Below are positions 46,211-59,700 of a stretch of DNA of 64,000 bases, piece after piece. Made by a program: the position numbers and the translations under genes. A model generated the notes under the pieces. That model saw nothing but the letters and a program-made list of their open reading frames with translations, was not told the origin of the DNA and ran no database searches. Numbering within the stretch: the stretch's first letter is position 1; each line of letters begins with the position of its first letter. The DNA comes from Paragonimus skrjabini miyazakii (taxonomy: Eukaryota > Platyhelminthes > Trematoda > Plagiorchiida > Troglotrematidae), in assembly GCA_014338405.1 (NCBI GenBank), contig JTDE01000751.1, positions 82,778 to 146,777 of the forward strand, in the 5' to 3' direction.

Positions 46211-49200
46211 TTATGCAAGTATCTGCGTTATACCGGTAATTCTTGATAGAACTAGTATGCACTGCTTCTTCATTGCTGTTATGTCCCATGATCATATCTG
46301 TTCAAAGGCGGGTAACTTGGTTCCGGACGGGTGCAATTTATTCGCTATATGTCCAATATAACCATTATCTCGAACTGTATTTAGAAACACCCCACCACCA
46401 TATCTATACTTCATCATACAGTGATAGATTTTATTTAATCATGGTAACTCTCTTTTTATGGCCATCTGATTGGAACCGGTTGAAACACTTGACACAAGGT
46501 CGCCTCCCTGTCTACACATCCTTTTGTTGCACAGTTGTGCTCTCTGTTTACTCTGCGAGCGTATTGACTATGCATGATAGCCCGCGCGGTCATTTGTTGT
46601 ACAAACAGCTTAACTATACGCATGCATGTCCTGTGAATTTTTTGTCTTTGTGGGTTTTTTTTCTAGTGGACATTGGTCCTGGGGGACTTCAGTTCATCCA
46701 GTGCTAGCATGAAACAATTATATATTAACAACACTGATCGTCGTCTCTTTTTTTCTCTTTCCATACCAGTTTCCTCGGCCTCGTTGTTTGCCCATGTATT
46801 TTGCCGTGGATCTGTATTCAGCATCATCGACAAAAGATTCCTTTGAGCTTTCTTGGATTGTCAGCCAGCAGACGTTTATCGCAAGCATTTCCATCGGCTA
46901 GCCAGATCCTTCCCTTCCCCGTTTTTGACCTTTTTGTGAACGAAGATGACTTGTAAAATGCAAATATGGTGGCATTTCTTCCTTTCGTCCGGTTATTCGG
47001 GCTCCCGATTCTATTCTGTTTTCTTTGTGATGCATTGCAATTAGACGACGCACCACGTGTCTGACTATTAATATATAATTTATTCTTCTAATCTGACTGA
47101 TACCTTCCCAAGATTGAAAGAGGTTACTCGTCAGCATGTTGACAAATTGGCAATTTATTGCGTTGTTTCTCCCTTTTTTACTTTTTCCTTTATGAACTCG
47201 GTTAGCTGCGATTAAGCCTGCAACCAGAAAGAGGGTGTGTTTGTGATTTCATTTCATTCTACTATTTATGATCCGTTTTTACTAGCTGTAAACTTGACTG
47301 TGTCTATAGCCGTCTGTGCTAGGCGGAATCGTCAAATTGATAAATGCGACCCATACTGCTCGTTCGTGCGACCGTATCGACAATGTAGAGTGGACGAATT
47401 TGCCATGGTTGATTTTGCATTAAATATCGATGGCGTTTTTTTGCCCAAATTGCATTTGACGACGCAGTTGGAGGCACCTTTTGGTTCGTTCTTTGCAGAT
47501 AATTCGAAATTACAGTGTATATTCGTGTGTGTGCGTGTTTATGTCACTCTTTTACATCGATCCGGATCAACTTCTTGTCGAATTATCTTATGTGGTTTTC
47601 ACATTTTGTGTCCGAGGTTGTCCATCGCCTGTAGTTGCTCGCACTCTTGTCTCTCTGTGGATTCATTTTTACTCAGAACCGTTTTGGAAACGCGTCCCAT
47701 TGAATCCTGTGTTCCTTGTGTGTTTGTCTGGGGTGTTCATTTTGTAAAATTGTATTTAGTGCGAATGCTTATATTCTTGAAAACTACCTAAATACAACAA
47801 AACTCACATGAAGTTTCTTTTTTTCGTATCAGTGTTATCAAACTTACAAAACACTTTTTGTAAGTCTGAGTGTCCTTGCTCTTGAAACCGTTGTATTTGC
47901 GATTTGAGTTTTCCACCTTGTTGGAGGTTAACATTCTAGAGCATTTCTAGCTTCCAGCACGAACTACCGTACTTGTTCTACATGAACTTGACTTGGTCCG
48001 TTGTAGCCGAGGCTACAATAGTTAACGTTACCTTGCTGTACCGAAAGCCTTTGTTCTGGTGATCAGTGGGCAAAATGGCTTGACAGTTCTGAGAGTTTGG
48101 ATCGAATGTTGACGAAGGAGAAGTGGACCATGGTCTCTGTGAGTTGTAGCCGGGCTGTTGATGTAAACCAAGTGCTTTTGATAAAGCATGCTCATCGTCC
48201 ACGTTTGTTAAGGGACGGTAGATTATCGTCGTTAGCATATTGACAAACCCATCAAGGTTTTTCTCACTTGGTAATGACTGCTTTCGAGAGAGAGGGTTCA
48301 CTGTTTGCAATGTACCGACGCTTTTTTTCGTTCAGTCAGCATAGTTGTTAGTTATTCAGTCGTCGTAATATAAGCAGCAATGAGATCATAACGGTTGTAG
48401 TCAATGTTGATCGTTCATACGAAGTGAGTGGGAAGTTTGGTGTCGATTATTCCTCAACTTTATTCTCTGAAATGTGCTGTAGGGCTCATTTTAGGATATG
48501 AACTCCCTGTCTGAAGAATAACCGTTATCGATGGATTGCAAAGGCGAATTGCCCTGTCCGTTCCTATTAAATTTGATGTTGTTCATTTGCTCCTCCAACT
48601 CTGTTTCTAGCACTCCAGTTAGTATGTATTATGTCAGTGCTCGCTGATATGACATGAGTTTTCGATGTATCCGGTTAAAATACCGTACGTTAAAAGTAAG
48701 ATATTGCTGGTAAACCCTGTCTCATGGTCGACTTTTTCAGGTCTACGGCCCGACTTGTGTTACATTCATTCTGTTAAATATCCGTGTCTGACAAGTCGAT
48801 CTGTTCAATATAAGAAACGGAGGTTGTTGAATTTTGATCTTTTTCGGAGTGAGTAACGGAAACTTAATTCACTTTGGCTTTGTGGTAGGCACGCATAGAA
48901 AGCTGGATCCTAAGCATATCTATTCTGTTTCACATCTTTTCTGGCAGCTTTCACAGTAGTGCTCATGTGCGCTCGTTTTGTGTTTACAGGTTTGACTTTC
49001 TGGTAGTCATCAAGGAGGGTACGGACTCGTTACGTTGTAATTTACATTAGTCGTTTTCATTGTCCAGTTGCTGTTGTGTCACTGGCGACTGTCGCGCCAG
49101 ATGACTTATAAGAGTCACTTGTACGACTGTATGATGAGGATGACTATGTGCGTTGGATCATAGGTTGTGTTTGCTCTGCAGCGCTTCGCCACTCGTTCCG

Positions 49201-52200
49201 GGCGTAGACCCGTGTTCATACAGTAGGCGATACTTCCATATTTCACATAATCTCTCTTAATCCCAACGTGGTAAAAATTGCTTACATCTTCCGTCTTCAT
49301 GCGAAGAATAACGTGCTTAACTGTTGGTTATTTGTTGGAATGTAGTTGAGAATGGTTAAGAATTCATAATTTCAGAACTTGTGAACAGTCGGCAATTTGA
49401 TTTTTGGCCAAAGGGACTAGTTTTTCAGTAGTCGGATGTGAAATGTAAAAGCTAAGCGTTAATGCTACGCATCGTTCTTTTAATCGCAACTGTTACTTGG
49501 TGTAATATCCACGCCTCAAGACGACATGTGTATGAACGTGGAATTGTTCTAATGTTGATTATCAACTCTTGGTTTAACTTAATCGATGACTTAACCCTGC
49601 AGTCGATATGCATAGACGGATGAGTTCCTATACAGATTGTCCCTGGCGTTTCAGTTTTAATCCGATCTACACTGGTGGCCAAGGCAATAGAAGTGTTCTA
49701 TCTCCTTTAATCGTTTGTTTCACGGACGTGTATCTGATATTTCCCTTGACCGAATGACAGTACCTCTGCGTTTAGTCCGCGTGCCTAGGCATCACGAAAT
49801 GTCCATCTTTTGGGAATGGGCATGGTCAAGTGTGAAACTGTAAACAAAGGAATCTCCCTATCTGATACATGTGTTTGACAGCCCTATTCACGCTTTCTCC
49901 CGTGATGCCGACACTGACAGCTATATGGACCGTGTATATCCAGCTTTTCCAGTAAACATCACAGTCATGCACTTATACGACAACGTTGTGTGATTCACCA
50001 TCTTGGATGGTCATCTGTCAGATTGACGCAGCTCTTCGCCCGTCGTAAAATCGTGAATGGTTTCAATACTGCCTGAATTGTGGAAATGGGAAGTCATTCT
50101 CGACGAGGATTCTTGTTTGGAAACCACGTTGAAGAGTTTTCAAGCTCTTGCTGGATTTTTCGAATCCGTAGTTTATTAAATTGGTTGACGCGGATGTCAC
50201 TTATGTAATTTGGTACAACTTACATTGAACGGCTCTATTCTTTCGTACGTTTGTTAAATCCGGCATACATGTCTGACTTTTTCTGAATGTACTGGGGTTG
50301 GTGTCTACGTCCCGCCTGAGCATTCGATACATCGATCGGTGAGCATAACTTCCCGTCCACCGATTGATACTAGGGTGATTATTGGCTGACTACGTACGGC
50401 TTACTCATGCGATAAAACTTGGGGATGAATGAGCGCCAAAGCAGCATTCATTGGTGCCGACGGCAGGTTGAACGTTCTATTCTTGAATGGTCGCACCGAA
50501 AATATTTGGTAGACTCCAAGCCGATGTGCTGTTCGTAATGTAGGAATGTACATTGGTAGCAAGTTACAAATGTCATAGCGTTAAGATTGAATAAGAGTCG
50601 GTGTTTTGTACGCACCCACACACGCTATTTGGTTCAAAAATGACGAAATGTTTGTAAGAAGTATATTCTTTTTATTCACAAGGTTAGAAACATTATTCTC
50701 GTTAGTTTGCAAGGTTCACAACACGACGGGTACGGAGCAGACATATGTACACTATAGTCGGGTTCTCTCGAATTACTGCGTTTTTATGTACGCCCATTTG
50801 CTACTGGGCATCAATCATTTACGTGATATGTGGACTACTGTTGATTGGTCTAATTCCGGTTTCTGACAACACCGCGAATTAGATTTTTCGTTCACCAGAC
50901 TCATCATGATTTCATGTAGCCCGGCATGCTGTTCGACGAGCATCAGGAGATTGGGCGATCCACTTGAATATGAAGGACAGGTAATTTAGTTATTTAGGTG
51001 TGGATACTCTTATGCGTACTCAGAACATCTGTAGTTAGATGGTTTATGTGTTGTGAAAATGCGAGAGTTCTCAAGGTGATCGCTACCAGCGGATATCTAT
51101 TGAACTCCATACCACAAAATTACACGCTGCTTCTTGCATCAGCCTATATAATGCAAGGCATACTGAAAAGGGTATGATTTCAATGTTAGAGTATACAAAC
51201 GCGTACACGGTATGAGCAATTACACAGACTGATGTGATCTTGCCTGAGTTCGGACAGGTTGACAGTATCCAGTTCACATGGTAGTAACTGCATTGAGACG
51301 TAGCAGTTGTGAACCATTTTTTAAGTAATGGCTCGATTTGTAGAAGCCCGACAAACGCTTACTCTTTATGATGTTTGTTCGGTTTGATTGGGTATTTCAT
51401 TATGACTGCGACTTTTTCTAGGCTTTCAAGTCATCTCATAGGGATGACTGACTCGCCCAATCGCTTTACTTTAGTCACAGAGGAAATAGGAAGACGATTC
51501 TGTGTAACGGTCTTCACGGATACACATCTGGGACCAAAACTGACCCAGTCAGATCGATTCTGTCACCATGTCTAGAGTGCACCCTATGGCTGTTTTCTTC
51601 TGACTCATATACTTCGGTTTATGTTTTAGCAACCAAATTGTTGACCACTCCCGCGTGAACGTGACTAATTCGCATACGAGTAACCCTCACTGAAACACCT
51701 TTGTCTCCTTGAACACTTTTGAACTTAAGGAACAGAATATCGATGTGTAAAGGTTGGGATATTTTCGGTGATCAAAAACTTACTGGCAGATGGGAGGAAT
51801 CTGAACAAGGTTTCGAACTTCACAGGAAATGTGATAGTTTTGTGTGTTGCTTTGAAGTCCGTCATCCAAAAATAATGCTTCACCGTGACCACCGTTGGCT
51901 ATTGAGAACTACATAGTTTATTTTCTTTTCCTATCTGTATATGCTATACGTTGTTCCAGATATGAGCCACGTCGATTACTTAGGGTCTGGTCGCCCTGTT
52001 TGTCCCTTTAATAAATGTCAGCAAAGTATCAAATCTAAGTGAACAATGCGACATTGCCCATAGAACGATGAAGTAGGAAACCGAGTAATTTAGGCAGATG
52101 GTTTACGACTGACTTTGAGACCGGTACAGAAGATTCAAAGTTGGGCTGAAACGGTAGACTCGTTGGTCGTCCTGTTGTTTAAGGTAATGCGCGTTCCTTG

Positions 52201-52606
52201 CACACGTTGGAAAATGAGAGCCGTGATCTCATTATCGTGAAGCATAACCGTGATCAAGAAGATTACCATGGAGTTTCGAAATACTACTTCTCGCTGATCG
52301 TGGTCGAGACGGGAAATTTTATACCACAAGCTAACATGACTACATCGAGCGTGAACAGTACATGCCTTAAAAATGACCGCTAGACTACTCATCCCTCCAT
52401 GGCTGGACGTCGACAATATCCGAAACCTAATGAACGCATGTGGGACTGTTTCACATGTCCACTCGACCAACCTAGACTGTCACACAGTTTGGTATGCTCA
52501 ACGCAGTTTACATAGAGACAGGAAGTACCAGGCTGTGTTAACTGGTCGGTTGGAAGATAGAATGAAGTGTTTGCCACAAGTAATGACAATAAGAGATAGT
52601 GAATGT

Positions 52607-52634
52607 AATCTTTCATAGTAAATCTTTCATAGTA
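52607..52634. repeat. 14-bp tandem duplication
   Basis: AATCTTTCATAGTA occurs twice head to tail. Confidence 0.8.
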
Positions 52635-53658
52635 AATGCAATGATCGTTTTTGTTATGGTTTTCACTTCCATTATGGTATGAACCGTAAGAATATGAAAA
52701 ATTTGGAACGTTGAATCCCCTTTATTCACTAAACAGACAGGAAACATTTATCAGTTTACTTTTGTCAGTGACTAACGTTAAACTGACGTATTGTATACAA
52801 AAAGGACATGGCAACAACAAATGAACGGTCCAACCAGTTAGTAACGATCGGGGAGTGTACTCCACTACGCGTTGATATGGGCATCTATCCATTCTGTTTG
52901 TGCGGAGATCATTTCATCTACAATTGGGTTGATGTGTTATGTGGAAGTTGGACTCATTGATCGAGTGTGCTTCATTGTTGAGGGGGGCTCTAGTGCTTGG
53001 CAGAAGGCTCACTCGGGTAATTGGATAGATGTAGTGCGATGCTGATGTCAATCTGGGACTCGTACCGTGTGTCAGATAGTCATCCTTAAATTGGATTTCC
53101 AGAAATATATGACGATGCCTGTTTCTAAATGGTTATCGGCTGCAATGTTGAGAAACGACCTGTTGACCGTAGCAAACTCGAAAAGTCCGGTTTCATATCC
53201 TGGCAACCTGTCATCCAGTCAAATCGTCCAAGATATTGTTACGTCGTCGTGACCCGAAACTGCTAGTGATTAGTGAAGCAATACCAATCGAACAATATCA
53301 AGCAATTTAGTGTACACAAAAGCCGTCGCAATCAATCTCCTTGTCAGGGGACCGACTGCACCTCGAGTGCCCGGAAGATTGAAACGATTTGGTTGGACCG
53401 TGCTTTTTGTGTATAGTCCGTTAGTTTTACGTCAGCCACTGACGAGAATAAATCGAACCGTTAACATCTGGCGACATGTGTTCTGTCTGTTTTAACCATA
53501 AGGATATCAACAAGCTGTGACGCAAGGTTTGATCTACGTTGCATTGAGAAACGTGTGTGCGACAGCGCAAACACTTCTCTTTTTGGGAAAAGTTAATGTT
53601 GATTTATCCATTTTTGTCTGACTGTTTGTGGCGCTCGTGGCATGGTACCGTGTCAGGC

Positions 53659-53758
53659 NNNNNNNNNNNNNNNNNNNNNNNNNNNNNNNNNNNNNNNNNN
53701 NNNNNNNNNNNNNNNNNNNNNNNNNNNNNNNNNNNNNNNNNNNNNNNNNNNNNNNNNN
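53659..53758. other. Assembly gap (100 N)
   Basis: Exactly 100 N. Open frames reported across it have no meaning. Confidence 0.99.
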
Positions 53759-56700
53759 ATAAAACAAACTATCAATGCTTATCAAAGGTCATCTAACCGA
53801 TCAATACTGAGAGGCCAGTACTAGCATGTTGAGTGCATTGAGTCGCGAGCCTTGCACTTTTAGGTTGTGGTTAGCTTGACACAACTATCCTGTACCCTTC
53901 ATAACAGATAGACCTTTTCCACCGCTATTGTTTTATTTTGTCTCTCACTGTGTTAATACGTTTCTAAATAGTCGCAAAAAAAGTCGAACGTCCTAGTCAC
54001 TGGCACCAGTTCAGATTGTGCCCCTGTGGTCAACCTTAGATTACCAGATACTCGGAATTTGTGAAGATATCCCCTAGAATTTGTGGTGTACAGTTGATTT
54101 ACGCTCAGTCGACTCTTATGTATTGCTGTCTATACTGATTGCTCTGAGGCAGTGTCCTTCGGCCACTGTGAGTTGTTCAACGAAAGCATTACCAAAGGCT
54201 CTGAGTAACCAGACTCGATTGCGTGACGACCAAATTCGAAGTAACAACCGTTTTTTGTTTGTTCGTCTTCGACCAATCCGAGTGGTTTGTCAATAGTTCT
54301 TTGCACTAGGTGCTGTATGCAAAAACAGAGTAAAAAATATATACCTACATGCAATAAGCGTGGATAATTAGTTTAGCGTTCAGATTAGGGAGATGAGCCA
54401 TAGTTTTCTATTGTATATCGATGTGTTGTTTACAACCGACAGTCAGGTGGACTAACGGGTTCGCCATTTTAGACCGAAAGATACAAGATCAGTTGGCAAC
54501 TTACACCTTTTTTTGTGGTTACTCTCTTCATCAAATCAAGACAATCAACTCATACTTAAATTTTTCTTTCGAGAAGATTGTACAAGACCTGTCACCGAGG
54601 CTACATAAACAATGATGCTATTGTTCAATGATGCAAAACCGTTGTGATTGTTATTTTCCGTTCCATTTGATTTCGTAGTTTCGTTACTTTTTTGCCGGGC
54701 CATTCGATTATTCGGTTTGCCCACGGTTACTGAAAAACTTCTCTTGATTCCATCCCATCCGTAACTTGAAGACTCACATTCAGTGATAACATGAACCGGG
54801 ATTCAGCTTGAATGATAGGTCCCATCATTTGGGTTATTTATTGTAGTTGACAGGATAGTTACCGTTTCCTCTCCCGAGATGATCGGACAACCTACACCAC
54901 ACACCGAGTTGCATAATCACGATTTATCTAGTCCTGAAGTTGTCATTTAAGTATTTGAAAGTGGATTTCCGTCATGATGTATCTTATTCTTCTGCGACAC
55001 ACTCTCTTAGCTACATAAACTCTTAGGTTGAAAGCCATTTGATTTGAAGCCGGATGATGGACCCTATCCCATCCCTAACACCAGTCTTTCTTGAACCGTG
55101 CCTGTCAATAGTTTCATCGTTGACAGTATGTTTATCTAGATGAGACCCAATTGCGAATCACCAGGACCTCAGCAGGATTCGAACCAGCGACAAAAACAGC
55201 GTGCCCAAACGTAACAAATTTGCTGCCAGCTGAGCTACGAAGCCACGCCAGGACCTTGGAAATTTCTGCATGTTTTATTAGTTCCGTTACATTAGCTCAT
55301 TTTGATAAGCATCCTGAAGAGAATTAGGTTGCCATGTACGAACTCCGCCTGAATGAATGCGATTGGGGAGGCTGATATTTTGAATTGAGTGCGATTCGTT
55401 CCTGTTGGCATTACGTTGATATCCCATGATTATTGTGATTGACATCGCCATGAGCAAGAAAGTAATTTTGAGAAAAAAATAACGCATCTTCCCTCTGTTT
55501 AATCATCACGCCCCTAGGCTGTCGGCGCTGTGTTGGCTTGAACGATTCCTTGTCAATTCACCTCTCACTGACCGTCAGCTACTCAGAAATGGTTCCCTCG
55601 TGTAGATCTGCGTTTATTATCTTGGTAGATTTGTGTCACCATTATCGGCTACGCTGGAGATCGGTCGATCTTCCGACTCTTGCATTGCTAACCGATTGTT
55701 TCTCCTGGTTTTTGTCGAAATACTAATTTTGTTAGGTGCTTAAAACACCTACCCCGTTGGTGTGGGACTTTTGTGAAACAGTTAGTCGATTTTGTTGTAT
55801 CTCATTATTTTGCAATGTGTGAAGCAGAAAATATCTGACTCAACCCACTCCCCATAATCGGGTCTGTAAGACTTCCTCTAGATTCCGGTTGAATCATTCG
55901 TTTTCACACACCCGGTCGCATTATCTTCTGTCAATCCTTGCTTAGTTCTACATCTACACAAACCCAATCGAACCAGTAGTTTTTTCTTCAATCATTACCG
56001 ATTGTTACTGTTTACTAACCTCATCAGGAGGTTTATTATTGTTATTAATTTGTGACACACGCTTAGTTAGTCATCTGTGTGATAGAAGGTACATATAAAG
56101 CTGAAATCCAACCTCTGGGGGTGCATAAAGCTTACTGTTAGCTGGAGTTCTCACATTTCTCCTACTCTCCTTGTGTGATGGCCAGTCAATGACGGTAGAG
56201 TCATACTAGACGTTTAATGTCTGCAGTACTACCATACCACCACAACAGTGATGTTGTCACCTAAACGTGTAACTAACACAACATGACTGCCGGTTGATCT
56301 GTTCATTGTTTACAGCATTACCAAGTCATAACTAGTTAAATACAAACTTGCCAGGATGTGCTGACTGGATTGTGTTTGTGCGCCTTCTCTTCAGTGTATA
56401 TGCGTTAATCTCAGAATACTACCTCCCATCTTACGCATGAACTACAGTTTCTGACGCATCAATGGAAACGCCAGATGCGTGTGTGCTTCGTCCAGGTTGA
56501 GTAAAGTAGATCATGGAAGGTATGTTTGTGTTCCCCTCGCAACTTTTAGTGAGGTCTTCAAGAGCGGTGGTAATTTACTGTCTTCATTGTCTTATTGAAC
56601 CGAAATTTGAACTGCATGACATAAACTTGGGGGATACACTCTGTCAGCAGCTTACCCAACCACGTCCAAAGAATAAAGTACTCACTGACCTTTTCTTGAA

Positions 56701-59700
56701 AAAGTGAGCTAAAAGAACGTGGACGTGAATATGCAAACTGGTGTGAAAAATCCGTGATTTTGCTCTAGAACTTAATGGTTCTTCATATGGCGACGAAAGA
56801 TTGCACAGTTCCAAACTCAGATACGTTATTTCAAGCGACCACACCCCCGGTGCAAATGTCTCGGTTAATTCTGTAATAGGTACTGAATCATTGACATGAT
56901 TGACTGCTACGCTGCAACGTTATAAAGCAGATAATCTACGTAACTGATGAGACTGTCCCATTTCTTTGCGCAGTGCGAAAGTGGATATCGTTTATTAAAA
57001 CTCTAATTGCATATGGATGTCAAGTCAATTTATCGAATATTTAACCTTCTAGTAATTTCAAACGGTGTTACGCTGAGTTCTGTTGCATGCTTCGCGCAAA
57101 GAAGCAGCTGTCAATGGCTGCTGTAATCTTCTAGTCCTGTGCACAGTGACAAGACAAAATAGGTAAGTCAATCTCCTTGTCAATAGTACCGTCAGTCATA
57201 AGTTTCCGATTCTAGTCAGCAGCTTTTCTGCTGAAATCCGTTCACCTAATAGTACACCGCTGTTATAGCCGCTCGTTTATGACATAAACCACTCAAATTT
57301 ACCACATACGTATGCAACCACATCGATTGTTTGAATTGGTCAATCCAGACCATTCAGTTTAATTAAGTTCTCTCGATGCGATACATTTTGGGAAAACGTC
57401 TCGGACTAAACTGAGTTCAACAACACTTGTTATCCATTGTTACCACTTTGGTTTGCTTTGTAAAAAAGCAGTTCTGTGGCAATGCCTCCAATCAGTTATG
57501 GGTATTTGGCATGGCAGATTGTTTGCATGTGCGCTGCTCAATGGGATCCATCCGCAAGCCGCTATTGGTGATTCTTTGCAGGCTTAAGTTTCGGTCACAA
57601 TATTTTGTCTTCAAAATTTTCTTTCGCCGTACATTGTCTACTTCTTCATCCAACCAATTATAGTTTCAACACAACAGTTGGGTACGTAGTTTTGAATATT
57701 CCCTCACGGTTAATTTATCCAATGTCCCAAAGCCTTTCATGTACATCGGTATTCAAGATGAACCTGCTGAGTCATCGTTTCGACGGTCGGTTTGCTTCAT
57801 TTCGGTTGGACAACGGAAGTGGCGATCTGTCAGTGCGTTTCCTGCAGGTAATCGGACATACTGCATTATCGAGGTGCTTAGAATTCCATCAACCACTTCT
57901 AAGCCATGAACTTCACGTTGTTTGAATATTGAATTGACTTCAATTGTTTGACTAACTACTTTGATAACTGTCCCACTAGACAACTTTGTGAAGCTTCTGT
58001 TGACAGTCTACGTCATAAGAATGGATACATGGTTATGGTTATTGGTCCTATTGATCTTATTGTATATCCTTTAAACGGACGGGTTATAACTTGCTTTGTT
58101 TGTTAGTATGGGTTTGTAATTAATCACTTTCAACGACAATTCTTCTTTTTTGGCACCCTTTTTAGCATTTACGATCATCAGTAACGTGGAAATATAATGA
58201 TCATCGGCTTACTGCTGCTCACGAACTATTCGGCGCCCCACTGTCTTTGTTTACTTTTTAGTAACAAACTGATCGTCAGCAACTATAGTTTTCCACTCGA
58301 AATAGTCTGTGCCGCTGGTTGACTGATAAAATGACTATTCAGTCAGCTCTCATTGGTCGTCGTTGCGTCCGATTGACATGGAGGAAGGGCTGCATTTCAC
58401 GTGATATATCATTCCTGATTCTAACACCGAATTGCCACACCTAGCTTCAATAGGCATTGAAACCGTCCCTAAACGGTGGCTGTCAAAAGTACGTCACCAA
58501 AGGTATTATGTGGTAGGAATGACTATCTTTAATGGGAGGAGGAAGTAGCGCCGATGAACATCATGCTGCACTGAGGTATATTTTTGGAAAACAGTGTACA
58601 TTATAATTTACACATAATCGAAATCAATAACAACCTTTTCAGGTTTCGTTTGTTTTAAAGTTCTCGGTTTCAGTGTGTCACTCTGAAGGTTCTAAGTTGT
58701 TAATGAATGGGAGAGTGGAGCGAAAACCCTACGCAGAACGACCCTTTTTGGAGATTGGGATTGCCTGGTGGAAACTTACTCTCAGATAACAAACAGTAGT
58801 TCTATTAGGATGTGATCGAGTTAAGGCTGGTGACTTTGCTTCTTATGCAGTCACACATGGGCTGTTGGACGGTATTTTTGTATATTACTCATCAGTTCTT
58901 GTCAGTAGTATCAAAAATAATTATTGACCAACTTAAATTACTGTCTTCAGCGTTCAGTCTATAAGACGCATACGGCAACAGTCAGAATTGAATGACCGTT
59001 TGAATCGGAACGTTCCCACGTGTGAGGTAATATTACAAAACCGGCGATCGGTGCTGAGGAGATAACCGTGCGAATATCGTTTACGATTGTGACTATAGTT
59101 CTGAAATCTCAGGCTTATTTTCGACAATCACCAGATCTCTGGTCTACTTTCTTTTCCGGACATAACGGTGTGGCACCTGTTACTTAGCTGTTTGAACATC
59201 GTGATATTTTATCTCACACATGAGCGATTATTACGAAAACCCTACAGAATTGGAGTGACTCAGTGCCTTTTACTCTGGAACTCATCGTTTACCGTGTTTC
59301 TGAGCCGGACTGCTATTTGAAATACGACCCCGTCGACTCATCTATTTCGAACACTAGTTGTCTGATTTTTTCTGTAGTGATGCCACTGTATTTGACAACA
59401 AACAATAAAACTTGACAGAGCCACCAACCTTCCGATGGCACCTCGTTGTTATTGGGTTTCTGCAAGCCGTATTGTCATACCCCTAATTTAGCATAGCAAT
59501 GCAGTTAGTTATCACTGCATTACACATCCGTTACAATATGCACTCTGTTGTAACCGAACTTTACTTGGTTTCCTGTACTTCAGTTAGTAAATTCAAACCT
59601 ACCATTATCTTCATAAAGGTGTTGTTCACGTTGCCTTCTGCTTTGACCAGCATAGAAATGATCAAGGCTTAGACCATATTCTGCCTACCTTCCGTTGTTG

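Larger units (their letters stand above)
43839..53658. other. Intergenic region, first half
   Basis: After the PAN3 3' UTR I find no gene. The longest frames (46243-46707 with 154 codons, 47237-47791 with 184 codons) lack motifs. Contents: repeat copy at 44455-44585, tRNA-like remnant at 46137-46210, 14-bp tandem duplication at 52607-52634. Confidence 0.45.

Noticed and set aside
46243..46707. 154-codon + strand ORF in the intergenic region
   Set aside because: Hydrophobic, AT-driven composition, no motif, no flanking splice or expression evidence.
47237..47791. 184-codon + strand ORF
   Set aside because: Only the stretch near 47340-47500 looks coding-like (VDEFAMVDFALNIDG); no family recognised and no clear exon borders.
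47978..48310. 110-codon minus-strand ORF as a possible exon
   Set aside because: A GTAACG donor can be drawn, but the upstream sequence has no convincing polypyrimidine tract or acceptor.
56600..56900. Possible LINE endonuclease text (LTQPRPKNKVLTDLFL ... SSDHTPG)
   Set aside because: Suggestive of the endonuclease LDLFLT and SDH motifs, but the spacing is wrong and nothing before or after supports a LINE.
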